From assembly GCF_014284335.1 (NCBI RefSeq), contig NZ_JACOGF010000005.1:248001-312000 (forward strand): a stretch of 64,000 nt of DNA. Direction: 5' to 3'. A program made the position numbers and the translations under genes. This document shows positions 42,897-52,903 of this stretch, piece after piece. The notes below the pieces were generated by a model that saw only the letters and a list, made by a program, of their open reading frames with translations, was not told the DNA's origin and did not search any database. Positions within the stretch are counted from its first letter, which is position 1. The number at the start of each line of letters is the position of its first letter. The DNA is from Undibacterium hunanense (GTDB taxonomy: Bacteria > Pseudomonadota > Gammaproteobacteria > Burkholderiales > Burkholderiaceae_D).

Positions 42897-44196
42897 AACA
42901 ACGGGCGATAGCCCCGGCAAAACCTGCTGGCGCAGACGCATGGCTTTGCTGGCTACTTTGCTGCTGTGTACGGCACTGCATGGCAATGCCTTCGCTGTCC
43001 AGAAAATCGAATTCTGGACCATGAGCCTCAAGCCAAAATTCATCCCTTACTTCCAGCAACTGGTTAGCAACTACGAAGCGCAACACCCCGGCATCAAGCT
43101 CGAATGGGTGGATTTTCCGTGGGACATATTGCAGTTGAAACTGATCACTGCCATTGCAGCCGGTACCCCACCGGCGCTGGTGAATCTGAGTGTGCCATGG
43201 GCAGAAGAAATGGCGCGTGACGGTTTGCTGGAACCAGTCGATGCCTGGCTGGTAGCACCGGGCGCGACAGTTGATTACACCGATGCGGCGCTAGCCGATT
43301 TGCGTTTCAATGGCAAGGTGTATGGCTTCCCGCATTACAGCAACGTCAATGTCATCGCCTATAACCGCAAAATACTGGCAGCCGCCGGCATCACCCAGGC
43401 ACCCAGAAGCATGGATGAATTGCTGGCACAGGCGGTGCTGATTTCCGCCAAAACCGGCAAGCCCGGTTATGCACCTGCACTGGGCAAGATCGATGGTTTC
43501 TTCATGCAGCAGGGGCTGGATTTGCTGCGTGATGGCAAGGCCGTCTTCAATTCACCAGCCCATGTGGCACTGATCAAAAAACTGGCGGCGACCTACAAGG
43601 CAAACGGTTTTTTGAAAGACAAATTATTTGCCGAAGACAATTTCCCGGCGGTGGTGGATGCCTATCTGGGCGGGCGGCTGGGTGTCATGGTCAGCGCACC
43701 CACTGCCATCAAACGCATACAGACAGACGCGCCAGAAGTGTATGCGCAGACCGGCATTTTCCCGGTACCACCGGGGCCGACAGGCATCAATGACGGTGGC
43801 TGGTTGTTCCACTTCGCTATACCCAGGGGCGTCAAAAAACAGCAGTTGCCCGAGATTGCCGCCTTTGCCCGCTACCTGACCAGCGACGCCAACCAACTGA
43901 CGTTTGCACGGCTGGCCGGTGTCATGCCGACCACCAGGCAGGCTTTGTCCAATCCTTACTTCAAGAAAGTAGCGGCGAACGCCGGTGCATCAGAACAGGC
44001 ACTGGCAGTCGCCGCCAATTCCATGAACGCGTCGCGCAGCCTGTATGTCAGCGGCATTGATGATTATGATGAATTACGTCGTTTCCTGGTCAAGGCAGTG
44101 GAGGCTGGTGTTACCGGTCGCCGCGATATACAGCAAGCCCTGGATGAAGCCGTCGCCATCTGGAACCGTAAATTGCAGGGGGCAAAGCAGCCATGA
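42865..44196 (+). CDS. CUT1 ABC transporter sugar-binding protein
   Basis: 443 residues from 42865; the start is uncertain because AAGGGGGAG at 42884-42893 is not followed by a start codon at a normal distance, and the ATG at 42940 (MALLATLLLC...) lacks basic residues before the hydrophobic core. Family-1 (MalE/UgpB-like) receptor: IEFWTMSLKPKFIPYFQQLVSNYEAQHPGIKLEWVDFPWDIL, NVIAYNRKILAAAGI, MVSAPTAIKRI and WLFHFAIPRGVKK. It supplies the permeases encoded next and, by context, binds chito-oligosaccharides or GlcNAc disaccharides. The 4-bp overlap with the first permease is typical. Confidence 0.9.
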   Translation: MRNLLKIRGSITTGDSPGKTCWRRRMALLATLLLCTALHGNAFAVQKIEFWTMSLKPKFIPYFQQLVSNYEAQHPGIKLEWVDFPWDILQLKLITAIAAGTPPALVNLSVPWAEEMARDGLLEPVDAWLVAPGATVDYTDAALADLRFNGKVYGFPHYSNVNVIAYNRKILAAAGITQAPRSMDELLAQAVLISAKTGKPGYAPALGKIDGFFMQQGLDLLRDGKAVFNSPAHVALIKKLAATYKANGFLKDKLFAEDNFPAVVDAYLGGRLGVMVSAPTAIKRIQTDAPEVYAQTGIFPVPPGPTGINDGGWLFHFAIPRGVKKQQLPEIAAFARYLTSDANQLTFARLAGVMPTTRQALSNPYFKKVAANAGASEQALAVAANSMNASRSLYVSGIDDYDELRRFLVKAVEAGVTGRRDIQQALDEAVAIWNRKLQGAKQP

Positions 44197-45086
44197 ACAG
44201 GCAAACTGCATCCTCTTCCATGACAAGACGGCGTAATCTGCTGGCCTATGCCTTCCTGGCGCCGGCCCTGTTCTTGCTGCTGATGTTTTCTTTCTGGCCC
44301 GTGATGTATGGCTCTTACCTCAGCTTTACCGATTTTAGCCTGATACGCGAAGTGCACTGGGTGGGCTTTGCCAACTACCGTGCCCTGTTTGCGAATGACA
44401 TGTTTTTGACCGGGCTGAAGAACTCGTTGCTGTTTTTGCTGGTCGTACCGTTCACCCAGCTAGGTGCTATCTCGCTGGCGGTGCTGGTGAATAATCAGTT
44501 ACCCGGCATACGTTGGTTTCGTGCTGCCTATTATGTGCCGGTGGTGACCACTGTTTCTGTGGTGGGTATCATGTGGGGTTTCATGTTCCATGAACAGGGC
44601 ACGCTCAATTATGTACTGCTGCAACTGCATGTGATTGCTGCGCCGCTGGGCTGGCTGTCGGACGATACCCTGGCCCTGTTCGCTGTCATGTTCGTCTCTT
44701 TCTGGCGTGGCCTGGGCTGGTATATGATCATGTACCTCGCGGCCCTGCAATCGCTGCCATCCGAGATGCAGGAAGCCGCCATACTCGACGGTGCCAATCG
44801 CTGGCAACGGTTTTGGCGCATTACCGTGCCGATGCTGAAACCAACCATTCTGGTATGCAGCATCATGTCGGTTCTGGCGGCTTTGAAGGCATATCAGGAA
44901 GTCGATGTGCTGACCCAGGGCGGCCCCATGAATTCCACTTTCACGGCCCTGTATTATGCGTATGACCAGGGGCTAAAACACCTGAAGCTGCCGCGTGGTC
45001 TGGCTGCTAGTTTCGTGGTGTCTGTGTGTTGCATGGCGATTGCCTTTGTCTGCCTGCGCTGGCTTAAACCCGGGCACAGGGAATGA
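44193..45086 (+). CDS. CUT1 ABC transporter permease (UgpA/MalF-like)
   Basis: 297 residues with six helices: AYAFLAPALFLLLMFSFWPVMYGSYLSFTDFSL at the N-terminus, WVGFANYRALFANDMFLTGLKNSLLFLL, and the EAA loop EMQEAAILDGANRWQRFWRITVPMLKPT (about 190-217). It pairs with the second permease to form the channel. Overlaps its neighbours by 4 bp on each side, so the operon is translationally coupled. Confidence 0.94.
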   Translation: MNRQTASSSMTRRRNLLAYAFLAPALFLLLMFSFWPVMYGSYLSFTDFSLIREVHWVGFANYRALFANDMFLTGLKNSLLFLLVVPFTQLGAISLAVLVNNQLPGIRWFRAAYYVPVVTTVSVVGIMWGFMFHEQGTLNYVLLQLHVIAAPLGWLSDDTLALFAVMFVSFWRGLGWYMIMYLAALQSLPSEMQEAAILDGANRWQRFWRITVPMLKPTILVCSIMSVLAALKAYQEVDVLTQGGPMNSTFTALYYAYDQGLKHLKLPRGLAASFVVSVCCMAIAFVCLRWLKPGHRE

Positions 45087-45910
45087 GCATGAACATCAAA
45101 AAATTCCTGCGTACGGCATCGCAATATGGCTTGCTGAGCCTGATTGCTGTCATCTGTATTTTTCCATTCTGGTGGACGCTGGTGGTGGCAATGTCGACTG
45201 AGGGCAATCTGTTTGAATTCCCGCCCACGTTCTGGCCGCGTGGTATGTCGCTGGACAATTTTATCGAGGCATTCCGCGTCATCCCCATCGTCGCTTTTTA
45301 CAAAAATTCATTGCTGATCACTTTGGCGACAGTGCTGGGCAAACTGGTGGTGTGTTCACTGGCGGCGTATCCTTTATCACGTATGCGGTTCAGTGGCAGC
45401 AAGCTCATCATGGGCGTGATACTGGCAACCATGATCTTGCCGTCAGAAGTTAACTTTCTGGTCAATTTTATTACCATCACCAAGATATCACTGGTGAATA
45501 CCTATACCGCCGTGGTGTTGCCGAATATCGTGACAGCAGTGTCCATACTCTTGCTGAAACAGGCTTTCGATGAAGTACCGCAAGACTTGCTGGATGCCGC
45601 AAGGGTGGATGGTGCCGGTGAATGGGTCATCTTTTATCGCATTGTCTTGCCGCTGATTACCCCCTGGCTGGCAACAGTGGGCATACTGACCGCAGTCGAG
45701 GCCTGGAATGAATACATCTGGCCATCGATAGTCATCAGCAAGCCGGAAGATTTTCCGCTGTCAGCAGGTGTACTGTATTTGCGTGGCACCTACGGCAGCA
45801 GCACTCGCGTGATCGCGGCAGGAACCATTTTGACAGTCGCGCCTATATTGGTCGCCTTTTTATTTACCCAGCGCTTTTTTATGCGCGGCATGGATGGAGC
45901 AGTGAAATGA
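45083..45910 (+). CDS. CUT1 ABC transporter permease (UgpE/MalG-like)
   Basis: 275 residues, six helices. Characteristic segments: FPFWWTLVVAMSTEGNLFEFPPTFWP, NSLLITLATVLGKLVVCSLAAYPLSRMRF, EAA loop EVPQDLLDAARVDGAGEWVIFYRIVLPLITP and a C-terminal QRFFMRGMDGAVK tail typical of MalG-type proteins. Overlaps the first permease and the GH3 gene by 4 bp. Confidence 0.94.
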   Translation: MSMNIKKFLRTASQYGLLSLIAVICIFPFWWTLVVAMSTEGNLFEFPPTFWPRGMSLDNFIEAFRVIPIVAFYKNSLLITLATVLGKLVVCSLAAYPLSRMRFSGSKLIMGVILATMILPSEVNFLVNFITITKISLVNTYTAVVLPNIVTAVSILLLKQAFDEVPQDLLDAARVDGAGEWVIFYRIVLPLITPWLATVGILTAVEAWNEYIWPSIVISKPEDFPLSAGVLYLRGTYGSSTRVIAAGTILTVAPILVAFLFTQRFFMRGMDGAVK

Positions 45911-47460
45911 TGCTAGACAATAAGCAAGACAACAATAATCAGCAAACCCTGACACGTGAAGCAGCACGCCGCCTGGCCGGGCAACTGGTAATGATACGCA
46001 TGCCCATTACCAGTCTTGATGACGCGGCGGCACAATTTTTAAAAGACAATTACATCCGTGGTATTTGCCTGTTCAGGCAAAACATGGTGGACGAAATCCA
46101 GCTGAAGAAACTGACGGCTGATCTGCGCGTTGCCTTGGGGGAGGAAGCGCTGATCGGTATCGATCAGGAAGGGGGCGCAGTCGTGCGTTCCACCTGGGTA
46201 CCGCAGCCCCCGGCGGCAATGTCGCTGGGGGCCAGCGATGACCCGGAACTATGCCGGCAGGTGGGGGCCGCAGTTGCCCGTGGCGTCAAGGCTCTGGGCT
46301 TCAACTGGAACTTTGCACCGGTGCTGGATTTGAACAATAACGTCGATAACCCTGTCATCTCTGAACGTTCATTCGGCTCTGACCCAAAGCGCGCCAGTGA
46401 ACTGGCGCTGGCCTGGATGGATGGCAGCCTGTCTGAAGGCGTGGCCTGCTGCGTCAAGCACTTCCCCGGTCATGGTGACACCAATGTCGATTCCCACCGT
46501 GATTTGCCCACCGTGAACAAAAGCCTGGCCGAATTGCAGGCATTGGAACTGGCGCCTTTCCAGACCGCAGTCAGCCGCAATGCCCCAGCCATGATGACTG
46601 CGCATATCGTCTACCCGGCGCTGGATGCAGACAATCCCGCCACCATGTCCAAACCTATCTTGACTGGCCTGCTGCGTGACCAATGGAATTACCAGGGCGT
46701 GGTCATCACCGACGGCATGGACATGCACGCCATCGCCGGGCGCTACGGCGTTGGCAATGCGGCAGTGCGTGCCTTGCTGGCCGGGGCCGACATGGTCATG
46801 GCATTGGGCACCACAGAAACCCAGCTTGAAACCCTGAACGCACTGACCGAAGTCATTTTGTCTGGCGGCATTACTTTGGCGGAAGTACAGCAAAAACTGC
46901 AGCGCATGACGGCACTGACAAAAACCTATCCCTGCATGGACACCGCCTACCAGACCGACATGGCCGACCGCATCCTCATGTCCAGCGCCTGGAAACGTGG
47001 CCTGACCACGCAGGGCAATCCCGTACCGCCAGCCAGGGGCAGCAAGGTGCGCCTGATCATCAGCGCCGATGTTGTCAGCGATGGTGTGTCAGAAGCCGGT
47101 ATTCCTGCAGCCAGGGTCAGTGCCATGCTGTCCAGCTTGTATGATGTCGACACCGTTACCTTTGACAAGGCCGACACCTTTGACTGGAGCGCCTTGCCCG
47201 ACGATGGCCGCTTCGTCATACTCGCATCCACCGTGCGCATACGCTACAGCAAACAGGTACGCGACAGCTGGAAGCCAGACCTGCACCTGGTCTTGTGGAA
47301 CCCGTTCCAGATGCTAGACATCCAGGCCCCGGCCCTGATCACCTATGGCTTCGCACCACCTGCCATCGATGCCGCACGCGCCTGGTTTGCCGCTGAAGTA
47401 GTCGCCAGCGGCCAGATCCCGGTCGCCGGGTTTTCAAGCGCTGCAACGGTACAAATATAA
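45907..47460 (+). CDS. Cytoplasmic GH3 beta-N-acetylhexosaminidase
   Basis: 517 residues without a signal peptide. NagZ-type motifs: GIDQEGGAVVR, KHFPGHGDT (184-192) followed by the DSH loop with His197 as the unusual acid/base partner, and nucleophile Asp269 in VVITDGMDM. An extra C-terminal domain of about 160 residues makes it longer than E. coli NagZ (341 aa). It lies inside the importer operon, between permease and ATPase genes, so it should cleave imported chito-oligosaccharides to GlcNAc for the kinase; a part in peptidoglycan recycling cannot be excluded. Confidence 0.9.
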   Translation: MMLDNKQDNNNQQTLTREAARRLAGQLVMIRMPITSLDDAAAQFLKDNYIRGICLFRQNMVDEIQLKKLTADLRVALGEEALIGIDQEGGAVVRSTWVPQPPAAMSLGASDDPELCRQVGAAVARGVKALGFNWNFAPVLDLNNNVDNPVISERSFGSDPKRASELALAWMDGSLSEGVACCVKHFPGHGDTNVDSHRDLPTVNKSLAELQALELAPFQTAVSRNAPAMMTAHIVYPALDADNPATMSKPILTGLLRDQWNYQGVVITDGMDMHAIAGRYGVGNAAVRALLAGADMVMALGTTETQLETLNALTEVILSGGITLAEVQQKLQRMTALTKTYPCMDTAYQTDMADRILMSSAWKRGLTTQGNPVPPARGSKVRLIISADVVSDGVSEAGIPAARVSAMLSSLYDVDTVTFDKADTFDWSALPDDGRFVILASTVRIRYSKQVRDSWKPDLHLVLWNPFQMLDIQAPALITYGFAPPAIDAARAWFAAEVVASGQIPVAGFSSAATVQI

Positions 47461-47476
47461 GGAAAAGGGGCAGGGC

Positions 47477-48577
47477 ATGGCCGAAGTCAGACTGCAGCAG
47501 ATCAGCAAATCCTATGGCAATAACCAGGTCTTGCAAGACATAGACCTGCACGTGCGCAATGGTGAATTCATGGTCTTCGTCGGCCCATCGGGCTGCGGCA
47601 AATCGACCCTGCTGCGCATGATCGCCGGCCTTGAAGATATCAGCACCGGTGAACTGTACATCGGTGACGCCCTGGCCAACGACATTCCACCCGCCAAGCG
47701 TGGCCTGGCCATGGTGTTTCAGTCATATGCCCTGTATCCGCACATGACCGTGTATGACAACATGGCTTTCAGCCTTAGCCTCAGCAACATGAGCAAGCAA
47801 GACATCGATGCAGCGGTGCAGCACGCCGCCGGCATTTTGCAAATGACCCACCTGCTGCAACGCAAGCCGCGTGATCTGTCCGGTGGCCAGCGCCAGCGCG
47901 TCGCCATCGGTCGCGCCATTGTCCGCAAACCCGGCCTGTTTTTGTTTGATGAACCGCTATCCAATCTCGACGCCAGCCTGCGCGTGCAAATGCGTATAGA
48001 ACTCAGCAAGCTGCACCGGGAACTGGCCGCCACCATGATCTACGTGACGCACGATCAGGTCGAAGCCATGACCCTGGGCCAGCGCATCGCCGTCTTCAAT
48101 GGCGGTAAGATAGAACAGATAGGCGCACCGCTGGAACTCTACGACAGACCCGCCAACCGCTTCGTCGCCGGTTTTCTGGGTTCCCCCAAAATGAATTTCC
48201 TGCAAGGCAAAGTCAGCCGCTGCGCCGACAATCAGGCAACAGTAAGCCTGGTCGGTGGAGCACAACTGGAGGTCAACATCCCCTCCAGCGCACTCACAGA
48301 AGGACAAGAAGTCAGCATAGGCATACGCGCAGAACACGTGGTACCAGCAGCACAAACACCAGACCGCAACAACCAACTCACCGCCTGCATCAGCTTCATC
48401 GAACACCTGGGCGACGCTGCCATCGTCTACGCCACACTGCCCGGCGAAGAAAACCTGTTCGCCATCAAACTGCCTGCGGATACTTCAGATTTATTCCCGG
48501 GGGCGGATTTGCGGATTCAATTGCCGGTGGGGCGGTGTCATGTGTTTGATGCCAATGGTGTGGCTTTAGGTCGATAA
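47477..48577 (+). CDS. CUT1 ABC transporter ATPase (UgpC/MalK/MsmK-like)
   Basis: 366 residues. Walker A GPSGCGKST, Q-loop VFQSYALYPHMTVYDNM, signature LSGGQRQRVAIGRAI, Walker B LFLFDEPLSNLD, H-loop YVTHDQVEAMTLG, followed by a TOBE regulatory domain (about 240-366). It powers the sugar importer and may also serve other CUT1 permeases. It ends the operon, 17 bp after the GH3 gene. Confidence 0.95.
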   Translation: MAEVRLQQISKSYGNNQVLQDIDLHVRNGEFMVFVGPSGCGKSTLLRMIAGLEDISTGELYIGDALANDIPPAKRGLAMVFQSYALYPHMTVYDNMAFSLSLSNMSKQDIDAAVQHAAGILQMTHLLQRKPRDLSGGQRQRVAIGRAIVRKPGLFLFDEPLSNLDASLRVQMRIELSKLHRELAATMIYVTHDQVEAMTLGQRIAVFNGGKIEQIGAPLELYDRPANRFVAGFLGSPKMNFLQGKVSRCADNQATVSLVGGAQLEVNIPSSALTEGQEVSIGIRAEHVVPAAQTPDRNNQLTACISFIEHLGDAAIVYATLPGEENLFAIKLPADTSDLFPGADLRIQLPVGRCHVFDANGVALGR

Positions 48578-48599
48578 GTTAGCCACCACAACGACCAGT

Positions 48600-48815
48600 C
48601 TATTTTTTGTCTTCACTCAAGGCATAGGCGACAATCGCATTGGCATGTCCATGCCCCATTTCATGTTCAGCTTTGAGCTTGTTGACAATCTCCATGTGCT
48701 TCAATCCCTTGTTTTGCTGAACCAGATCCAGCCAGTGCTGGATGGGCTTGCCATATTTCTTTTCTATTGATGGGAAATAAGATGCGGGGCCTTTGATTTT
48801 TTCTTCTTCAGACAT
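48600..48815 (-). CDS. DUF4287 protein
   Basis: 71 residues with AAGGAAA before the ATG. The whole protein is the DUF4287 domain: KGPASYFPSIEKKYGKPIQHWLDLV, then KHMEIVNKLKAEHEMGHGHANAIVAYA. Function is unknown in the family. It converges on the importer ATPase gene. The 218 bp between it and the SIR2 gene stop is AT-rich without a gene. Confidence 0.9.
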   Translation of the reverse strand: MSEEEKIKGPASYFPSIEKKYGKPIQHWLDLVQQNKGLKHMEIVNKLKAEHEMGHGHANAIVAYALSEDKK

Positions 48816-49033
48816 GTGATATTTCCTTTTTCTAGGGGAGCTTTAAGATCAACGGATGCATCACTAAAATAAAGACAATTTTGTTGCATCCCTGTTAAAG
48901 CTAATTTTGCCTGCTACTGTGATTCGGACAAATTTTATCGCAAATAAAACTTAGCTCACAAAGATTGATTCATCTTCGTCAATTAGTTGTATTCTCAAAA
49001 AGATAGTTCAGACAGAATCCCTTAAGGCACAAT

Positions 49034-52000
49034 TTAAGACTCATAAGAGTCAGTAGCAAAACGCACCTCTGGTAATGCATCTCCGTGAGAATCTTTCAGT
49101 AAATTTTGTAGCGGCAGCTCATCCGGATATTCCTTAACCAAAATATTTGCGACGTTTACGCATGATTCACGAATAGTAGATGCTCCAATAGCTTCCTTGC
49201 TGTGGGGTTCAATATCTGCATAGTCTGTCGCGTAAAAGATATTTGATATAGCTTCAATAAGTGTTGTTATTTGTTCTTCAAAAAGAAACTTTCTTTTGAA
49301 TAGTTCACCAGCAACCCATATTAATCGCTGCAATCCAATGATGCGGCCTGATTCAATAATATCGATTAATATTGAAATCAAGCTCTTCAGTTGTGAGGAA
49401 TTTTGCGCCATTGGTAATTTTGCCCATTCCATCAAAGTTGATGCTGCATTACCAACTTCGCGAACATTCTGTCCTCGCAATGCTTTTCGAATTGTCTTCT
49501 CGGTAACCGTTGCCATTGCCTGATCTTTTGACGCAAAATAAGCAAAGGCCGGCAAGACATAAAACACATCTTCTACTTCTTGATAAAATTTCAAAAGGCT
49601 TTCGAATCGATTGATACATTTTTGCTCATCAGTTAATGCTGGAACAATCCCGTATGAAAGTGCATTACTGATGCTGTCGATCAATTGACTTTGACTGTTA
49701 CCTATGAAATTAAATAAAGTGCTTTCGACTTTTTGGGGACGCCAGATTACTAGACGATCGAACAATTTTTGAGCATCTTCAGGCATCGGATATAAATTAG
49801 TATTTTTGTTCGCTGCATGGGCGATGCCAAAATAAGTTTTGACCGCAAGAGTAATTTCTGGAGATGGATATCTGCGTATATCTTTCTGAGTGTCACTTAA
49901 AATTTCATCCTCATGCTTATACAGAAAGTTGTACACCAGTGCTTTGACTTTCTCTTTATCAGGCGAGGGTAAGATTAAAAAGGCATGAGGGAATAGATTC
50001 ACATCTGGTAGATTCGTATAGTCGGGGGCATCACCCCAAATAGCGTTTGCTAACTTGGTATGCTCATCTTCCGTAAGAAATCCATCCTTCTTTACTAAAG
50101 GAAAAAGTCTTAATATAGCGGCAGTTCTCGTTGGATTTTTTTCTGCAACTGCCTCGATTAGTTCGTCAATATGTTTTTCCAGTCCAATATATGTATTGCG
50201 CTCTTTAAGGTGATTAATAGCAATATTTGGCCAATCCGAAAAAAACTCATTCTTTAATGGAATTTCTAAAGTGTCTGCTAATAATTCCCATCGTTCGGAA
50301 TTCGGGATGCTATTTAATGAATGTACTGTTATTGAATTGATAATGTCAATTAGGTAAAAATGCTGTAATTGGGTAGTTTTTCTAAGGCGAATTGAAAGAT
50401 TGAATAATTCTTTGGCTTTTTCTGGTGTCACACGAATAACTAAGCGAGCTAAAACTTCCATTAATACTCGAAGGACAGATAATGAATGACGATTTAGTTC
50501 ATCGATCTCTTTGATTCGCTGTTTGTTCCAAAATTCAACTGCTTTAAGGATATATATAACTAATTCATCCACGACATTTTTTGGCGCGCATGCTATGCCC
50601 ATACGAGTAAACGTACTTTTGATTGATGGGGAGTCTTCATTGCTTGCAGAATGAATCGCTAAAATGTAATCCCATAGTTGTGTATGAATCTCGCCAGACT
50701 GCAAAAGTTTGTCAACTGTATCCGTAAGCAAATTGATCGATCCAGAACTGCTGCCAGAGCGCAAGGGGATGCCCACGGCTGCTTTTAAACCTTCCAGTAA
50801 AAGAATCTCTGATGTTTCGTTGCTAAGTGTTATTTGGTTTGAATTATCTCTGTAGTGCCCTTGCTGAAAAGAGGGCGTTATCGGATTTTTCTTTTCCAAG
50901 TAGTTCTCTTGCCGCTTCAGCACTCTTTCTTTAACGTGATCGATCCACACCCATGGATCACAATTCCATTTTCGATATGTGCTTTCAGCAAACGCAGGTA
51001 ATTCTTCTTCGAATTTGATTGTGCTATTTTCTTGAGGCCACCTCATCAACCAGTGGGCCCATAATAAGCGAGAAAGGACAGGAATAGAGTGGCGATCACG
51101 ACGGTAAGTTTCTCGTAATTCCCCATAGGACTTGGCGATTAATTGAGTACCCTCTTCAAACCTTCCTAATTCCATCAATATGGCTGCTTTCCTGAGTTTC
51201 CAGACAGGATCTTCTCCAGCGATTTTCTCAACTTCTAAGCTCATTACCGAATAATTCAATGCATCGCGTGCGGTAATTGCCCTGTTATAGGCAATTTCGG
51301 CGATTACATCTGGATAATATTGAGCGCGTTGTTTCAAACGGTTAATTAGAGTTTGAACATATTGCTGAAACTCTGTTTTTTCTTCTTCACTTTCTGAGTC
51401 ATGCCAGCGGCTGTTTTTTAATAAAACTAAAATAATCTCATATTGCTGTTGTTTACTAAGTCCAAATTGCTCATGAGAATCGGTAACTCTAAATAAAGCT
51501 TTTTCAAGCCAGGGAGCTATGTATTCAAATGTTATGCCATACCTCCAGGCGACTTCATAAAGTAATTTTGCGCCGTCATTGGGTGAAAATGCGATTAAAT
51601 TTTTTTGATTAAGAAACTGAGCAAGTAGTTGATCTTTTACCCTCCAAAGTAACTTTGGTGGGCAAACTAGCCATCCGGGATAGGACTCGCGATCGGTTTT
51701 TAATGTTTCTAATAACTCTTTTGGTACAGGTATGAATTCCGTTTCTTCCGTTTTATGATTTTTAAGCTCTTGGATAAATGGCTCAAGATTCAAATTATGT
51801 GGCTTCCACTCGTGTGGCTTCGCCTTGCAATCACCCTCATTTTTCATAGCGGATAAAAATAATTCAGTCGCGACCTTGTGCATCAGGTCGCGATCATTAC
51901 TATGCTCTTTCACTGCATCCCACAGGTCAATTGGGGATATATTTATGGATTCTAAATGCTTACGTCGAGCCGCACTAAGATTGAATGCACCTACAAGAAA

Positions 52001-52735
52001 TATTTTTCGTGCATGTCCTGCTAATTGATCACGTACCCAACCTGCCCATTGTAAAAAATTGGGATCGTCACCTGAGAAACCCAGTAAACAAAGCTCATTT
52101 TCGATAAAGACCTGTCGTGCAAAATTTACGAAGGGAGCAAATTTTGTTGGGTAAGTACGATAGTCTTCCTGAGCAGCTATAAATGTATCCGTAACACCAA
52201 TTGTGCCATGCAGTTTTACAATGCGCGGAGATGGAGCCCATGCTAAATCAGCAGCTTTGGTTACAGAGGTGTAGTAAGGGCCGTGAATCTTTTCAGATGC
52301 GCGCTCTAAAAGCGTGTCCCAATTTGTGGTCATTATTTCAGACCATGGCAGTTTCAAAAGTGAATCGTAAAGTACGCCTGCTATCCATGCTTCATCGTCG
52401 ATTTCTGCACGAATTTTGTCATTTAGTGCTGTTTGCCCAAAATATGCGCGGTACTCTTCTGCAACTCTCATTGGATCAGAAAAGTCGAGACTTTCGCTAT
52501 TTGGACTGAGTTCAGCAACTAATTTCTTTGTGAACTCAAACCATAGAGGTATTTTCTTTTCTCCGCCAATGTGTGTTGCTGAACTTCGACTGAATCCTGC
52601 TCCAATTATAATGGCTGCACCACGTTGACTTGCGTCAAACTTATGTAATGCTGCGGCTAATTTTTTGATGGCTGGGTAATCGGAGAGGTCGTTTAATTTA
52701 GTCATTTTCTCGACGGTAGAATTTATACTTTGCAC
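49034..52735 (-). CDS. SIR2-domain NADase-like protein, likely anti-phage (DSR-type)
   Basis: 1233 residues. A GTG at 52735 follows GGAGAA; an ATG at 52705 is an alternative. Residues about 35-280 are a SIR2-like domain: GAGFS (45-49), TTNWD with Asn138, KLHG with His176, and GFSGDDPNF (219-227). In B. subtilis DSR2 the essential Asn133 and His171 are, from memory, also 38 residues apart. The remaining ~950 residues are helical repeats without Walker motifs, transmembrane segments or a second enzyme. This is the layout of defence-associated sirtuins (DSR1/DSR2), which destroy NAD+ after sensing phage proteins; Dsr1 is the closer guess by length. Its DNA is clearly AT-richer than all neighbours, as expected of acquired defence genes. 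It is a stand-alone gene. Confidence 0.75.
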   Translation of the reverse strand: MQSINSTVEKMTKLNDLSDYPAIKKLAAALHKFDASQRGAAIIIGAGFSRSSATHIGGEKKIPLWFEFTKKLVAELSPNSESLDFSDPMRVAEEYRAYFGQTALNDKIRAEIDDEAWIAGVLYDSLLKLPWSEIMTTNWDTLLERASEKIHGPYYTSVTKAADLAWAPSPRIVKLHGTIGVTDTFIAAQEDYRTYPTKFAPFVNFARQVFIENELCLLGFSGDDPNFLQWAGWVRDQLAGHARKIFLVGAFNLSAARRKHLESINISPIDLWDAVKEHSNDRDLMHKVATELFLSAMKNEGDCKAKPHEWKPHNLNLEPFIQELKNHKTEETEFIPVPKELLETLKTDRESYPGWLVCPPKLLWRVKDQLLAQFLNQKNLIAFSPNDGAKLLYEVAWRYGITFEYIAPWLEKALFRVTDSHEQFGLSKQQQYEIILVLLKNSRWHDSESEEEKTEFQQYVQTLINRLKQRAQYYPDVIAEIAYNRAITARDALNYSVMSLEVEKIAGEDPVWKLRKAAILMELGRFEEGTQLIAKSYGELRETYRRDRHSIPVLSRLLWAHWLMRWPQENSTIKFEEELPAFAESTYRKWNCDPWVWIDHVKERVLKRQENYLEKKNPITPSFQQGHYRDNSNQITLSNETSEILLLEGLKAAVGIPLRSGSSSGSINLLTDTVDKLLQSGEIHTQLWDYILAIHSASNEDSPSIKSTFTRMGIACAPKNVVDELVIYILKAVEFWNKQRIKEIDELNRHSLSVLRVLMEVLARLVIRVTPEKAKELFNLSIRLRKTTQLQHFYLIDIINSITVHSLNSIPNSERWELLADTLEIPLKNEFFSDWPNIAINHLKERNTYIGLEKHIDELIEAVAEKNPTRTAAILRLFPLVKKDGFLTEDEHTKLANAIWGDAPDYTNLPDVNLFPHAFLILPSPDKEKVKALVYNFLYKHEDEILSDTQKDIRRYPSPEITLAVKTYFGIAHAANKNTNLYPMPEDAQKLFDRLVIWRPQKVESTLFNFIGNSQSQLIDSISNALSYGIVPALTDEQKCINRFESLLKFYQEVEDVFYVLPAFAYFASKDQAMATVTEKTIRKALRGQNVREVGNAASTLMEWAKLPMAQNSSQLKSLISILIDIIESGRIIGLQRLIWVAGELFKRKFLFEEQITTLIEAISNIFYATDYADIEPHSKEAIGASTIRESCVNVANILVKEYPDELPLQNLLKDSHGDALPEVRFATDSYES

Positions 52736-52903
52736 TGTATTTCTCCAATAGACTATATTTTTTTGAAGCTTGTGAAGTTACATTATCATACCCTACGGAT
52801 TGATAATTTTTTGTTATCTTTTGTGATTGCACGCATCAATGTTTATGTGACGAGAGTTCGTTTACCGTTCTTTAATGTCTAGGCTGACGCCATGAAGTAT
52901 TTG

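Noticed and set aside
48578..52903. Prophage or integrative element carrying the SIR2 gene
   Set aside because: No integrase, tRNA target, direct-repeat attachment sites or other phage genes were seen; only base composition points to transfer.
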